Source: Vibrio orientalis CIP 102891 = ATCC 33934
Lineage (GTDB): Bacteria > Pseudomonadota > Gammaproteobacteria > Enterobacterales > Vibrionaceae
Assembly: GCF_000176235.1 (NCBI RefSeq)
Contig: NZ_ACZV01000005.1
Span: forward strand, 434,001 to 498,000
DNA: 64,000 bases
Direction of reading: 5' to 3'
Under the pieces are notes generated by a model that was not told the origin of the DNA, ran no database searches, and saw only the letters and a list, made by a program, of their open reading frames with translations. Shown here piece by piece: positions 42,580 through 51,311 of the stretch; position 1 is the stretch's first letter, and each line of letters opens with the position of its first letter. The translations under genes were made by a program, and so were the position numbers.

Positions 42580-44850
42580 ATGCTGAATAAAGAATTAGAG
42601 TCGAGTCTGAACGGCGCCTTCGCTCGCGCAAGAGACAAACGACATGAGTTTATGACTGTCGAGCACCTCCTGTTAGCATTGTTGGAAAACGATGCTGCGA
42701 GAGAAGCCCTGCAAGCCTGCCAAGCGGATATTGACGCATTGCGCAGTGAGCTTGACATATTCATTGATCAAACAACCCCACTTATTCCAGAAAATGACGA
42801 AACACGTGAGACTCAACCAACCTTGAGCTTCCAGCGTGTACTTCAACGTGCTGTTTTTCATGTTCAGTCTTCAGGGCGCAGCGAAGTGACAGGTGCTAAC
42901 GTATTAGTCGCGATATTCAGTGAACAAGAATCACATGCCGCTTACCTGCTAAAGAAAAACGACATCAGCCGTCTAGATATTGTGAACTTTATCTCTCATG
43001 GCATCACTAAAGCGTCCAGTTCAGATGAGGATCCTGGTTCTTCAGGCTCGTTTGGTAGTGAAGCGGTAGAAGAAAATAGTTCCGAAGATCGCTTAGAGAG
43101 TTTTGCGACCAATTTGAATCAAATTGCAAAACAAGGGCAGATTGATCCACTTATTGGCCGCGATAAAGAGCTAGAACGTACCATTCAAGTTCTATGTCGC
43201 CGTCGTAAAAACAACCCATTATTGGTTGGTGAAGCAGGCGTCGGTAAAACGGCCATTGCTGAAGGTCTCGCTTGGCGTATTGTTGAAGGTCAAGTGCCCG
43301 ACATCATCGCCGATAGCGTGATTTACTCGCTCGATATCGGCTCACTACTTGCGGGTACTAAGTACCGTGGTGATTTCGAGAAGCGCTTTAAAGCAATCTT
43401 GAAACAGCTAGAGAAAGAAGACGATGCGATTCTGTTCATCGACGAAATTCATACCATTATCGGTGCGGGTGCGGCGTCGGGTGGTCAGGTTGATGCAGCG
43501 AACCTAATTAAGCCACTGTTAAGTAGCGGTAAGTTGCGCTGTATTGGCTCTACGACCTACCAAGAATACAGTACGATCTTTGAGAAAGAGCGCGCATTGT
43601 CTCGCCGTTTCCAAAAAATCGATGTGGTTGAGCCATCGCTTGATGACACGACTAAAATCTTGATTGGTCTGAAGCCGAAATATGAAGCGCACCACGAAGT
43701 TCGTTACACCAACAAAGCCTTACGTGCTGCGGTAGAGCTATCTGCGAAATACATTAATGAGCGCCACTTGCCAGATAAGGCGATTGACGTGATTGATGAA
43801 GCCGGTGCTCGCAGCCGTTTAGCGCCAGCTAGCCGTCGTAAGAAAACGGTAGGTGTCGCGGACATTGAAGCTATGGTGGCTAAAATGGCGCGTATTCCTG
43901 AAAAGTCCGTTTCTTCTTCAGACAAAGAGATTCTGCAGAATCTTGATGAGAAGATGAAGATGCTGGTGTTTGGTCAAGATGATGCCATTGATGTGCTAAG
44001 TGAAGCGATTAAGTTGACTCGTGCGGGCCTAGGTGCTGATCATAAACCAGTGGGTTCATTCCTATTTGCTGGCCCTACCGGGGTTGGTAAAACGGAAGTG
44101 ACTGTTCAGCTTTCTAAGCTACTGGGTATTGAACTGCTTCGCTTTGATATGTCTGAGTATGGCGAACGTCACTCTGTGAGCCGATTAATTGGTGCTCCTC
44201 CGGGTTACGTTGGTTACGATCAAGGTGGTTTACTGACTGATGCAGTGATCAAACATCCTCACTCAGTTGTATTACTTGATGAGATTGAGAAAGCGCACCC
44301 AGATATCTTCAACTTGTTACTGCAAGTGATGGATAACGGCACATTGACCGACAACAATGGTCGCAAAGCGGACTTCCGTAATGTGATCCTTGTAATGACG
44401 ACCAACGCGGGTGTTCAGGAAACTGAGAAGAAATCGATCGGCCTGATCCAACAAGATCACAGCCATGACGCGATGTCAGTGATTAAGAAAGTGTTCACAC
44501 CGGAGTTCCGTAACCGTCTTGATAATATCATTTGGTTCAACAGCTTGGATGAACACGTTATCCATCAAGTGGTTGATAAGTTCATTGTCGAACTACAAGC
44601 TCAACTTGATGCGCGTGGTGTGTCGCTAGAAGTGTCTGATGATGCGCGCCATTGGTTAGCACTGAAAGGCTACGACAAAGCGATGGGTGCCCGTCCAATG
44701 GGACGAGCGATTCAAGAGCAGCTTAAGAAACCACTGGCGAACGAACTGTTGTTTGGCTCGTTAGTTGATGGAGGTACGGTGAAGGTGAATCTGAAAGATG
44801 ATGAACTGAAGTTCGAGTATCTCAGTGAGAAAGAAGCGGCGATTCATTAA
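42580..44850 (+). CDS. clpA: ATP-dependent Clp protease ATP-binding subunit ClpA
   Basis: ClpA is the AAA+ unfoldase that feeds ClpP. The 756 residues comprise a Clp N domain, AAA-1 with Walker A GEAGVGKT (217-224), AAA-2 with Walker A GPTGVGKT (498-505) and Walker [14 protein letters not shown]. There is no M-domain coiled coil, which separates it from ClpB. The start [11 protein letters not shown] at 42580 follows AAAGGAGG; a 13-residue longer frame lacks support. ClpP is not encoded in this window. A terminator follows. Confidence 0.98.
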   Translation: MLNKELESSLNGAFARARDKRHEFMTVEHLLLALLENDAAREALQACQADIDALRSELDIFIDQTTPLIPENDETRETQPTLSFQRVLQRAVFHVQSSGRSEVTGANVLVAIFSEQESHAAYLLKKNDISRLDIVNFISHGITKASSSDEDPGSSGSFGSEAVEENSSEDRLESFATNLNQIAKQGQIDPLIGRDKELERTIQVLCRRRKNNPLLVGEAGVGKTAIAEGLAWRIVEGQVPDIIADSVIYSLDIGSLLAGTKYRGDFEKRFKAILKQLEKEDDAILFIDEIHTIIGAGAASGGQVDAANLIKPLLSSGKLRCIGSTTYQEYSTIFEKERALSRRFQKIDVVEPSLDDTTKILIGLKPKYEAHHEVRYTNKALRAAVELSAKYINERHLPDKAIDVIDEAGARSRLAPASRRKKTVGVADIEAMVAKMARIPEKSVSSSDKEILQNLDEKMKMLVFGQDDAIDVLSEAIKLTRAGLGADHKPVGSFLFAGPTGVGKTEVTVQLSKLLGIELLRFDMSEYGERHSVSRLIGAPPGYVGYDQGGLLTDAVIKHPHSVVLLDEIEKAHPDIFNLLLQVMDNGTLTDNNGRKADFRNVILVMTTNAGVQETEKKSIGLIQQDHSHDAMSVIKKVFTPEFRNRLDNIIWFNSLDEHVIHQVVDKFIVELQAQLDARGVSLEVSDDARHWLALKGYDKAMGARPMGRAIQEQLKKPLANELLFGSLVDGGTVKVNLKDDELKFEYLSEKEAAIH

Positions 44851-44866
44851 GCGATAACGATATGAG

Positions 44867-44895
44867 AAAGCCAGAGCAACTGCTCTGGCTTTTTT
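44867..44895. terminator. Bidirectional terminator between clpA and the DUF218 gene
   Basis: AAAGCCAGAGCA / TGCTCTGGCTTT forms a 12-bp stem with a tiny loop and T runs on both strands, between convergent genes. Confidence 0.9.
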
Positions 44896-44912
44896 GTATT
44901 TAGAGACTAAGG

Positions 44913-45548
44913 CTATTCAAAGTAGGGTTTAACGGCGCGATAGGACTCTTCAACCGATTGAGGGATCGCTTGCTCGGTTTGGAATCCAAGCTTTGGATAC
45001 TCTTTAATACGCTGAAAATCACCTAGCATTGCGGTGATGGTTGTTTCAATATCAATCTCATCATTGAAATAATCGCAGAATGAAAGCTTAGGTGAGGTGA
45101 CACAAGCAAGTTGATATGGACTTGGCCATTGCTTCTCAAATGTGGCTAAAGTACGTCTTTCCATATAAGGTTTTTGCACCAAGATGAATGAACTGACGTC
45201 AATACTTCGTTCTTTGAGTAGCTGGTGAGTGAATCGAACGTTCTCACCAGTATTGGTGGCTTGGTTTTCAATGATGATCGCATGGTGGGGTACACCCATC
45301 GTTTGAGCGATAGCAGCAAAGGTTTCTGCTTCGCTAGTTTCAAATGTTCCCTGTGTTAATCGACCGACGCCACCGGAAAAGATCAGCCAATCAGCCCAGC
45401 CTTGTAAGTATAAATTCGCAGCGTGCTCTGCGACTCGTATGTCATTGCTGCCCAGTACAAAAATACAGTCTGATTTTTCTAATTGATGACCGAGCTGCAT
45501 ATAGTCCCAAAGGTGTTCGATATGCTGGTAGAGCTTCTTGTTACTCAT
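44913..45548 (-). CDS. DUF218 (YdcF-like) family protein
   Basis: The 211-residue protein carries the DUF218 features DCIFVLGSNDIRVAEHAANL, WLIFSGGVGRLTQ and IIIENQATNTGENVRFT. There is no N-terminal membrane helix, so it resembles YdcF more than ElyC or SanA. The family binds S-adenosylmethionine in YdcF, but a reaction is not established. It is the last gene of a LysR-SDR-DUF218 run, 13 bases after the SDR stop. A second DUF218 gene, elyC, is at 20.4 kb. Confidence 0.8.
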   Translation of the reverse strand: MSNKKLYQHIEHLWDYMQLGHQLEKSDCIFVLGSNDIRVAEHAANLYLQGWADWLIFSGGVGRLTQGTFETSEAETFAAIAQTMGVPHHAIIIENQATNTGENVRFTHQLLKERSIDVSSFILVQKPYMERRTLATFEKQWPSPYQLACVTSPKLSFCDYFNDEIDIETTITAMLGDFQRIKEYPKLGFQTEQAIPQSVEESYRAVKPYFE

Positions 45549-45561
45549 CCAGTGTTCCTTC

Positions 45562-46383
45562 TCAAAGCATTTCTAACGTATGTTGGAAATGAAAATGGTA
45601 TCCCAACTGTATTAATCGATCGGCCACTATGCGCTTGTCTGGTGTTTCTGTGGTAGGGGGAAGTGGGTCACCGCTGCCAGATTGATCAATAGCGGCCTGA
45701 TAGAATTCGGCCTTGCTGACGGTATTAGGTGTGGTGGCATTAACGACTACGTTGGCTGTGTTCAAGGCGATAAAGCTTGTTGCACCAATCGCATCATGCA
45801 AATGGAGCATATTCGCTGGGGCTTGATTGCTAACTTGCTTTAGCTTAGAGACAAAGCGCGCAGGGTGTCTATCAGGGCCAATCAGACCACTGCAGCGAAC
45901 GATGCCATAGTTCAAGCCTGAGTCAATCAGATATTGTTCCGCTTGCAACATCACTTTGGCGTTGTCGGTAAAGTCCGTGTTCGTTTGTGCTAAAGCCAAT
46001 GTTGCTTGAGCTTCACTCATCTCTTGCGCAATATTTGGATAAACGGTAGTTGAGCTGACCATCACCACATGAACCACGCCAACTTGTTGGCAAATCTGAG
46101 TCAGTTTGTTCCAGTGGTGTGCATACTCGTCACCTTTCCCTTTTCTGAAGCCGGGAGGAAAACAACCAATCACGATATCTGGACTAAGAGCAGTGAGTGA
46201 TTGGGAAAGTTCGGAGATATCTTTGTTTAAATCGAACTCAAACCCATTCAAGTGTTTAGCATTGAGCTGCTCTACACCTTCAGCAGTAGTACGACTCACG
46301 GAGACTTTGTGACCAAGGTTTTCAAGACATTGAGCGAGTGGTTGTCCTAACCAACCGCCACCGATAATGGTTATTTTCTTCAC
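45562..46383 (-). CDS. NAD(P)-binding SDR-type epimerase/reductase (YeeZ-like)
   Basis: The 273-residue protein starts with the Rossmann motif TIIGGGWLGQPLAQCLENLG (residues 5-24). It continues as an atypical short-chain dehydrogenase with VMVSSTTVYP and a GIVRCSGLIGPDRHP block. Relatives such as YeeZ are annotated epimerases without a proven substrate. Its ATG overlaps the stop of the LysR gene by four bases, and the DUF218 gene follows closely, so all three are probably one transcript. Confidence 0.82.
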   Translation of the reverse strand: MKKITIIGGGWLGQPLAQCLENLGHKVSVSRTTAEGVEQLNAKHLNGFEFDLNKDISELSQSLTALSPDIVIGCFPPGFRKGKGDEYAHHWNKLTQICQQVGVVHVVMVSSTTVYPNIAQEMSEAQATLALAQTNTDFTDNAKVMLQAEQYLIDSGLNYGIVRCSGLIGPDRHPARFVSKLKQVSNQAPANMLHLHDAIGATSFIALNTANVVVNATTPNTVSKAEFYQAAIDQSGSGDPLPPTTETPDKRIVADRLIQLGYHFHFQHTLEML

Positions 46384-47267
46384 GACGATTTCCCTAATAG
46401 TTGTCTTAATTCTGAGCGTAGATACGCATGGATGGGGTGAGAACTAAACGCAGGATGCTGGATAATGTCGACGTTTGCGTGCCAACTTAAATTTTCAAAC
46501 TCTGCGGGTAGGGGGACGATGCTATTATCTTTGAGTCCGTAATTGGCAATGTGTTTAGGTAGTACACCCCAGCCAAACCCCTTCTGTACCAGCTCTCTTA
46601 ACATGTAGTAATTATCAGCATACCAAATGTCAGGGCTATAGGCTTTTTGAAAGCTACTGGTCTTACTATTTTTTGACCTTACTAACAGTTGACGGTGCAA
46701 GATTAACTGGTCGATATTGCTAACTCGATGTTTTGCGAGAGGGTGGTTAGCTCCGACATAAACATCAAACTCAATACTCCCGACAGATTCAAAATCTAGT
46801 CCGGCAGGCAATGAAATTTCTGAGAACATCACTCCTGTTGTGGCTCTCTTTGATTCAACGAGCTCGATCACATCAACGCTGGAGGCGGAAAGAAATTCAA
46901 ATGTCACACCAGGGAATTTCTCTGACACATGTTCGATGACGCTAGAAAGGTTATTCATAGGAATACCTTCATCCACCGCTAAGCTTAATTGTGTCGACTC
47001 ATCGTTGGCTATCTGGGTGATGCTTTGGCGCAATCGGTAATGCTGCTGCAGCGAAGCTTGAGCATGAGGTAATAACTTTTCACCACTGGCGGTGAGTGTT
47101 GGATAGCGTGAGGAACGGTCAAACAGCTCCAGACCGCTGTCGATCTCGAGGTTCATAATGTGCTGACTAATCGCCGATTGCACTTTGTTCAGCGACCGTG
47201 CCGCTGCCGAAAATGAGCCTTGTTCGACCGTTGTAACAAAGGCTTCCAATTGTTCAATGCTAAACAT
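46380..47267 (-). CDS. LysR-family transcriptional regulator
   Basis: The 295-residue protein has the N-terminal LysR winged helix (LEAFVTTVEQGSFSAAARSLNKVQSAISQHI) shown by residues ~5-60 and an effector-binding domain thereafter. It is divergent from the PACE efflux gene across 90 bases. LysR regulators next to PACE genes commonly control them. A T-N11-A palindrome lies between. It also leads a transcript with the SDR gene through a four-base overlap. The inducer is unknown. Confidence 0.88.
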   Translation of the reverse strand: MFSIEQLEAFVTTVEQGSFSAAARSLNKVQSAISQHIMNLEIDSGLELFDRSSRYPTLTASGEKLLPHAQASLQQHYRLRQSITQIANDESTQLSLAVDEGIPMNNLSSVIEHVSEKFPGVTFEFLSASSVDVIELVESKRATTGVMFSEISLPAGLDFESVGSIEFDVYVGANHPLAKHRVSNIDQLILHRQLLVRSKNSKTSSFQKAYSPDIWYADNYYMLRELVQKGFGWGVLPKHIANYGLKDNSIVPLPAEFENLSWHANVDIIQHPAFSSHPIHAYLRSELRQLLGKSS

Positions 47268-47299
47268 ATCACTTTTACTGATGGTATCTAATTATATTG

Positions 47300-47316
47300 C
47301 ATCTTAAATATAGATG
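47300..47316. promoter_or_regulatory. Putative LysR operator between the LysR and PACE genes
   Basis: CATCT (47300-47304) and AGATG (47312-47316) form an inverted repeat with a T-N11-A core, the usual LysR-type binding pattern, in the 90-base divergent region. Confidence 0.45.
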
Positions 47317-47357
47317 ATAATGACCTCATCGACTATGACATTGACTGGAAAATTGAA

Positions 47358-47786
47358 ATGAACAAACAAGAGAGAGTATTTCACGCAGTAGTTTTTGAAG
47401 CTTTGGCTTTGGCGATGATAGTGCCAGCTTCTGCCTTAATCACCGGCAAAGGTGCAAGTGATTTAGCGTTTGTTGGTGTTGGACTTAGCCTCTTTACCGT
47501 TGTTTGGAACTACTACTACAACCTGATGTTTGATCGTATGTTTGGCCAAGACAGAGAAAGTCGTACATTGAAGATGCGTATAGGGCACACAGCAGGGTTT
47601 GAAGGGGGGCTTATCTTTATTACTGTTCCTTCGATTGCTTGGTTCTTGCAGATCAGTCTTGGTGAAGCGATCTTACTAGAAGCAGGGTTCTTAGTATTTT
47701 TCTTCTTCTACGCAACCGCGTTTAACTGGGGCTATGATCGCATTCAGCCATATCAGCGCTGGATTCAGCGTCAAAGCGTATCGTAA
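47358..47786 (+). CDS. PACE-family (AceI-like) multidrug efflux transporter
   Basis: The 142-residue membrane protein has four helices in two tandem bacterial-transmembrane-pair repeats: RVFHAVVFEALALAMIVPAS and, in the second half, HTAGFEGGLIFITVPSIAWF. Glu14 in helix 1 matches the essential Glu of AceI. Conserved WNYYYNLMFD and NWGYDRIQP loops close each repeat. PACE proteins export biocides such as chlorhexidine or natural polyamines; the true substrate is unknown. The divergent LysR gene is its likely regulator. Confidence 0.9.
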   Translation: MNKQERVFHAVVFEALALAMIVPASALITGKGASDLAFVGVGLSLFTVVWNYYYNLMFDRMFGQDRESRTLKMRIGHTAGFEGGLIFITVPSIAWFLQISLGEAILLEAGFLVFFFFYATAFNWGYDRIQPYQRWIQRQSVS

Positions 47787-47825
47787 TTGAGTGATGACGA
47801 ATAAGGGAAGCGCGAAAGAGGAGAT

Positions 47826-47853
47826 AAGAGCTTGGTAGACCACCAAGCTCTTA
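47826..47853 (+). terminator. Hairpin between the PACE gene and the TIGR02647 gene
   Basis: AAGAGCTTGGT / ACCAAGCTCTT is an 11-bp stem between converging genes. T tracts are weak, so termination efficiency is uncertain. Confidence 0.6.
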
Positions 47854-47874
47854 TAGAGTTTTACTCGGAGTCGT

Positions 47875-48108
47875 TTAGCTAGACAGTACTCTTAAAATTT
47901 TATCTGCGTGTTCCGCAATTTCGATACCTTCATCAGTTAGGTAGCCACCATCAGGTAACGTGCATAGACCCTTTTCGTAAAGACGCTGGACTGCCGCCTG
48001 CATTTCTTCGGACGCATCATTATGAACCTTAATGCCCGTTGCAGCGCTGCTGATATCAAATTGAAGCAGAAGGTTAAGTTCAGACATATTTTCAGGCGTA
48101 AGTTTCAT
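47875..48108 (-). CDS. TIGR02647 family small protein
   Basis: The 77-residue protein has the conserved pattern MSELNLLLQFDISSAATGIK ... LYEKGLCTLPDGGYLTDEGIEIAEHA of the TIGR02647 family, which looks like a small winged-helix fold. Some members are annotated as DNA-binding, but no function is shown. The start MKLTPENM at 48108 was preferred over an ATG five codons upstream because family members begin near it. It converges on the PACE gene. Confidence 0.75.
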   Translation of the reverse strand: MKLTPENMSELNLLLQFDISSAATGIKVHNDASEEMQAAVQRLYEKGLCTLPDGGYLTDEGIEIAEHADKILRVLSS

Positions 48109-48604
48109 ATTTAATTCCTTCATAGAAAGTACTTATCTCAACTTAATCAGGATGTTGGTAATCAGCAACTTGATCCATTGAGAAATGTTAGCCATCCCTT
48201 ACTTTATGCAAAAGATCGAGACGATTTGGTGTTTGAGTAATCGAATGCCGAGAGAATAGACCTAAATCAAAGACTAATCAGAATTACCCTATTGAGGAAT
48301 GGCTATTCATTTTTAATAGCGAAACTGCATATTAAATTTGGTTATTATGAACAATCAGCCTAAAGTGGGTGTGAGGTAAAGAAATTAACATCTATAGATG
48401 TGTAAGTAATTGAATAGTAATGGGTAAAATCTAAATTTAGATGATGTGTTTATCTCAATTTAGCTTGGCGTTTAGCATCAATTAGTGAAAGTTTCCTTCA
48501 GATTAAAAACATTTTGTCCAATGCAACGAATTAGCGCTTGAATTTGATCACAAATCACGTAATTATCCGCGGCCAATAACCCACATGTTGCAAAATGTTT
48601 CGTA
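48109..48604. promoter_or_regulatory. focA upstream region
   Basis: About 500 AT-rich bases separate the TIGR02647 gene and divergent focA. A perfect 14-bp palindrome ATCTAAATTTAGAT lies at 48429-48442. No perfect FNR box is present although focA is usually anaerobically induced; TTTGATCACAAATCAC near 48543 is only a poor match. No credible open frame was seen. Confidence 0.4.
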
Positions 48605-49450
48605 ATGATAAATCTAAACCAGTTTGACTCTTTACTTCCTCCTCAAATGGCAGAGCGTGCGGCAGAAATTGGCGTAGGCAAAGCAACGAAAGATCCAATG
48701 AAATCTTTCTTATTGGCGATTTCCGCAGGTATCCATATTGGTATCGCATTCGTTTTCTATACCATCGTAACAACGGGCGCGGGTGATATGCCGTGGGGCG
48801 TCACACGCTTGTTAGGTGGGCTAGCGTTCAGTTTAGGCTTAATCCTTGTTGTTGTGACAGGTGGTGAATTATTTACCAGCTCTGTACTGACGTTAGTGGC
48901 GCGTGCCAGCGGGAAAATAACGTGGAAGTGTTTAATTAAAAACTGGGCAGTGGTCTATAGCGGTAACCTAATCGGTGCGCTGCTTCTTGTGGTTTGTATG
49001 CTGATGACCAAGCAATATATGTTTGATCATGGCCAGGTTGGTTTGAATGCGATGGCGATTTCACAGCATAAAATGCATCACACCTTTTTATCTGCAGTTG
49101 CTTTAGGCGTAATGTGTAATGTATTGGTTTGTGTTGCCGTTTGGATGACATTCAGTGGCCGAACATTAACAGATAAGATTGCGGTGATGATTTTGCCTGT
49201 TGCAATGTTTGTTTCTGCAGGCTTTGAGCACTGTATTGCAAACATGTTCCAAGTGCCGATGGCGATCGGTATTAAGAACTTTGCTCCAGCAGAGTTTTGG
49301 CAAATGACAGGCGCTAATATCGCAGACTATGCCGATCTAAACATGATTAGTTTTATTACCAACAATCTGATTCCGGTAACGCTTGGCAACATTATTGGTG
49401 GTGGCGTATTTGTCGGTATATGGTACTGGTTGATTTATCTTCGCGACTAA
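48605..49450 (+). CDS. focA: Formate channel FocA
   Basis: FocA is a pentameric formate/nitrite-family channel moving formate across the inner membrane during fermentation. The 281 residues have six helices and the family signatures KSFLLAISAGIHIGIAFVFY, VTGGELFTSSVLT and GFEHCIANMF, which includes the pore His. The N-terminal LPPQMAERAAEIGVGKATKDP matches FocA rather than NirC. In E. coli it precedes pflB; here it stands alone with its own terminator. No clear ribosome site is visible before the ATG. Confidence 0.94.
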   Translation: MINLNQFDSLLPPQMAERAAEIGVGKATKDPMKSFLLAISAGIHIGIAFVFYTIVTTGAGDMPWGVTRLLGGLAFSLGLILVVVTGGELFTSSVLTLVARASGKITWKCLIKNWAVVYSGNLIGALLLVVCMLMTKQYMFDHGQVGLNAMAISQHKMHHTFLSAVALGVMCNVLVCVAVWMTFSGRTLTDKIAVMILPVAMFVSAGFEHCIANMFQVPMAIGIKNFAPAEFWQMTGANIADYADLNMISFITNNLIPVTLGNIIGGGVFVGIWYWLIYLRD

Positions 49451-49857
49451 TTAGACATAAAGCGATGATTCAAAAGACTCACTTAGGTGGGTCTTTTTTG
49501 TTTGTGGAGAAAGTTCATTCCCTTCAAATGGAACTAATGTAGCGGGGGTGGTGATCAGCCAGTCATGAAGATCGGGTGAATTTGTCTTGACCATTCCTAG
49601 CTCATTGTTATCGACATTGTTCAACATAGTGATTGCCTCTATTTACTTGCTTTCAGAGCACAATAGAAGAGCGGAATGACAAAATTATTACGTCTCACGA
49701 ATTAATCGATATGAGACTGAATGCAAAGGGAATTTTTTGTTGACGTCAATGACAAAGTCAGTACGCCAGATTGTATCTGAAGTATCACCACGGTTATCCA
49801 CAGAATCTGTGGATAAGATCTTTAATCCTTTGTTCATGGAACAAAAGATCGGCCAGA
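49451..49857. other. focA-fetB intergenic region with a doubtful small ORF and a twin DnaA-box palindrome
   Basis: Besides the focA terminator this stretch holds a 58-codon minus-strand frame at 49451-49627, beginning MLNNVDNNELGMVK with an AGAGG site upstream. Its 3' end runs through the terminator, which argues against it. At 49794-49816 two consensus DnaA boxes, TTATCCACA and its inverse TGTGGATAA, are separated by five bases and form a perfect palindrome. I can assign no function to either. Confidence 0.4.
49472..49499 (+). terminator. Rho-independent terminator after focA
   Basis: AAAAGACTCAC / GTGGGTCTTTT with a TTAG loop and a T run lies 21 bases after focA. Confidence 0.88.
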
Positions 49858-50643
49858 TTATTGTGATCTAACCAAGATCTTGCCCTCATTGTTGATGCAA
49901 TTTCTTACAGTCAGTCTTAGGGAAAGTGTAATGGAAATAGAGAGCATGACGAAAATCGCCACCATGATCATTATCTGATATTTGATGGCAACAATTGGGC
50001 TAGCACCACCGAGGATTTGGCCTGTCATCATCCCTGGTAGCGTGACAAGTCCGCTGGTGGTCATGGTTGCTAGGGTTGGGGCGAGAGAGCGCTGAATGGC
50101 TTCTCTAACAAAAGGTAAGGTGGCGTATTCTTTAGACGCTCCTAAAGAAATTGCCGCTTCATATTCTCCTTGTCTCTCTTTTAACGCACTAAAAAAGTGT
50201 TGTAATGAGACGATATTGCCACTCATTGAGTTGCCAAGCAGCATGCCAGCTAACGGAATTAAATATTGAGCATTATAGAGTGGACTTGGCTGAATAATGA
50301 CAAGAGTAATCAGCGTTAAGACGGGAAACAGCCCTAAGAATAGACCGACGACAACCGGCATGATCATCGGTTTTCTTGGCAGTTTTGCCTTCGAAATGAT
50401 CGCACTCGCGCCAATTAGCATCATGAGTGCAATCCAAACGATATTGATGGTGAAACTGTTGAGAGTAAACAGGTACTCAAGGTAGACACCGACCAATAGT
50501 AATTGCAGCGTCATTCGGCCAACACTCAGAAAAATTTCTTTACTGATTCTGAGCTGGTAAACACGACTAATGGCGAGAGGAATCGCTAACAAACTGAAAA
50601 ATAACGCCAATGTTAGCCAAGGTATATCGACCACACTTTCCAT
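49858..50643 (-). CDS. fetB: FetB-like ABC transporter permease (UPF0014)
   Basis: The 261-residue membrane protein has about seven helices and the UPF0014 hallmarks LLLVGVYLEYLF, PLAGMLLGNSMSGNIVSL, EYEAAISLGAS and TTSGLVTLPGMMTGQILGG. In E. coli FetB pairs with ATPase FetA to export iron. No ATPase gene is adjacent or elsewhere in the window, so this permease is orphaned here. The start was placed at the ATG after GGGAGGA; the track of six residues before it is not supported. Confidence 0.85.
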   Translation of the reverse strand: MESVVDIPWLTLALFFSLLAIPLAISRVYQLRISKEIFLSVGRMTLQLLLVGVYLEYLFTLNSFTINIVWIALMMLIGASAIISKAKLPRKPMIMPVVVGLFLGLFPVLTLITLVIIQPSPLYNAQYLIPLAGMLLGNSMSGNIVSLQHFFSALKERQGEYEAAISLGASKEYATLPFVREAIQRSLAPTLATMTTSGLVTLPGMMTGQILGGASPIVAIKYQIMIMVAIFVMLSISITLSLRLTVRNCINNEGKILVRSQ

Positions 50644-51082
50644 AAATCCTCCCGAGAACAATCAGTGTATTGTACTGATTATTGTCGTAGAGTCACCATG
50701 CCTTAGTTTTGAAAAAATGATGATTTGTCCTCACATCTGGAAACAAATTAGTTACAAATGGGCTAAAATTAGCACGTAATATCTGTGCCTCTAAAGTGGT
50801 AGATGTTACAGTTGTTAAGTTGGGGTTGTGATAAATGGTGGTTTTTTGCTGTCATTTATCTGTTAATAATCGTTCATAAAAATTGGTTTATTTACACATA
50901 AAATTGTAATTAAACACAACTCTGGATGAGCTCAAAAAAGTGTTGAATAACAATGACAGATGGGTCGGAATTGATTGAACCCTACTTATAGTATGGTCTA
51001 ACATTTCTACTTAGAGATAGAAGAAATTTAGCTCAATCATAAGAGCTATCCAAATAACACTAGATACAAAATAGGCAAATGT
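50644..51082. promoter_or_regulatory. Divergent fetB-torE regulatory region
   Basis: These 439 bases hold no open frame of note. Next to fetB, AATCAG and CTGATT flank a short AT-rich centre around 50662-50682 and may be an operator. On the torE side tandem TorR-box-like decamers are annotated separately. A weak -35/-10 pair may lie around 50971-50997. Confidence 0.45.
50860..50879 (+). promoter_or_regulatory. Putative tandem TorR boxes upstream of torECA
   Basis: CTGTTAATAA and TCGTTCATAA lie end to end with a 10-base period. They match 8 and 7 of 10 positions of the E. coli TorR box CTGTTCATAT. They are ~205 bases before torE. Confidence 0.45.
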
Positions 51083-51262
51083 ATGAGTGATGTTAATAAA
51101 ATCGAGAGTGGTGAAAAACGCTCTTTGGAGTGGAAGTCATTCCTCTTCATCGCGGTCGTTCTCTTCCCTGTGTTGAGTGTGGCATTTGTTGGTGGTTACG
51201 GATTCCTTGTATGGGCAATGCAAGTGTTCTTCTTTGGACCTCCAGGTGCACACGGCATGTAA
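51083..51262 (+). CDS. torE: TorE (NapE-like) small membrane protein
   Basis: This 59-residue protein, too short for a usual ORF cutoff, has one membrane helix (FLFIAVVLFPVLSVAFVGGY, residues ~20-39) and the conserved tail FLVWAMQVFFFGPPGAHGM of NapE/TorE proteins. It lies 49 bases before torC in the order torE-torC-torA known from marine bacteria such as Shewanella and Vibrio. Its role is unresolved. The start is the ATG of MSDVNKIESG. Confidence 0.9.
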   Translation: MSDVNKIESGEKRSLEWKSFLFIAVVLFPVLSVAFVGGYGFLVWAMQVFFFGPPGAHGM

Positions 51263-51311
51263 GCCGTGAGCTCATTTCCACATTTTTGAACAGATTTTAA
51301 GAGAGCAAACT

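Noticed and set aside
47826..47853. Strong terminator after the PACE gene
   Set aside because: The stem is good but T tracts are weak; it is kept only as a moderate call.
48541..48560. FNR or CRP site before focA
   Set aside because: TTTGATCACAAATCAC has the wrong spacing for FNR and a poor CRP core.
49794..49816. Replication origin
   Set aside because: Only two DnaA boxes are present, with no AT-rich unwinding array, no dnaA or gidA neighbours and no further boxes.
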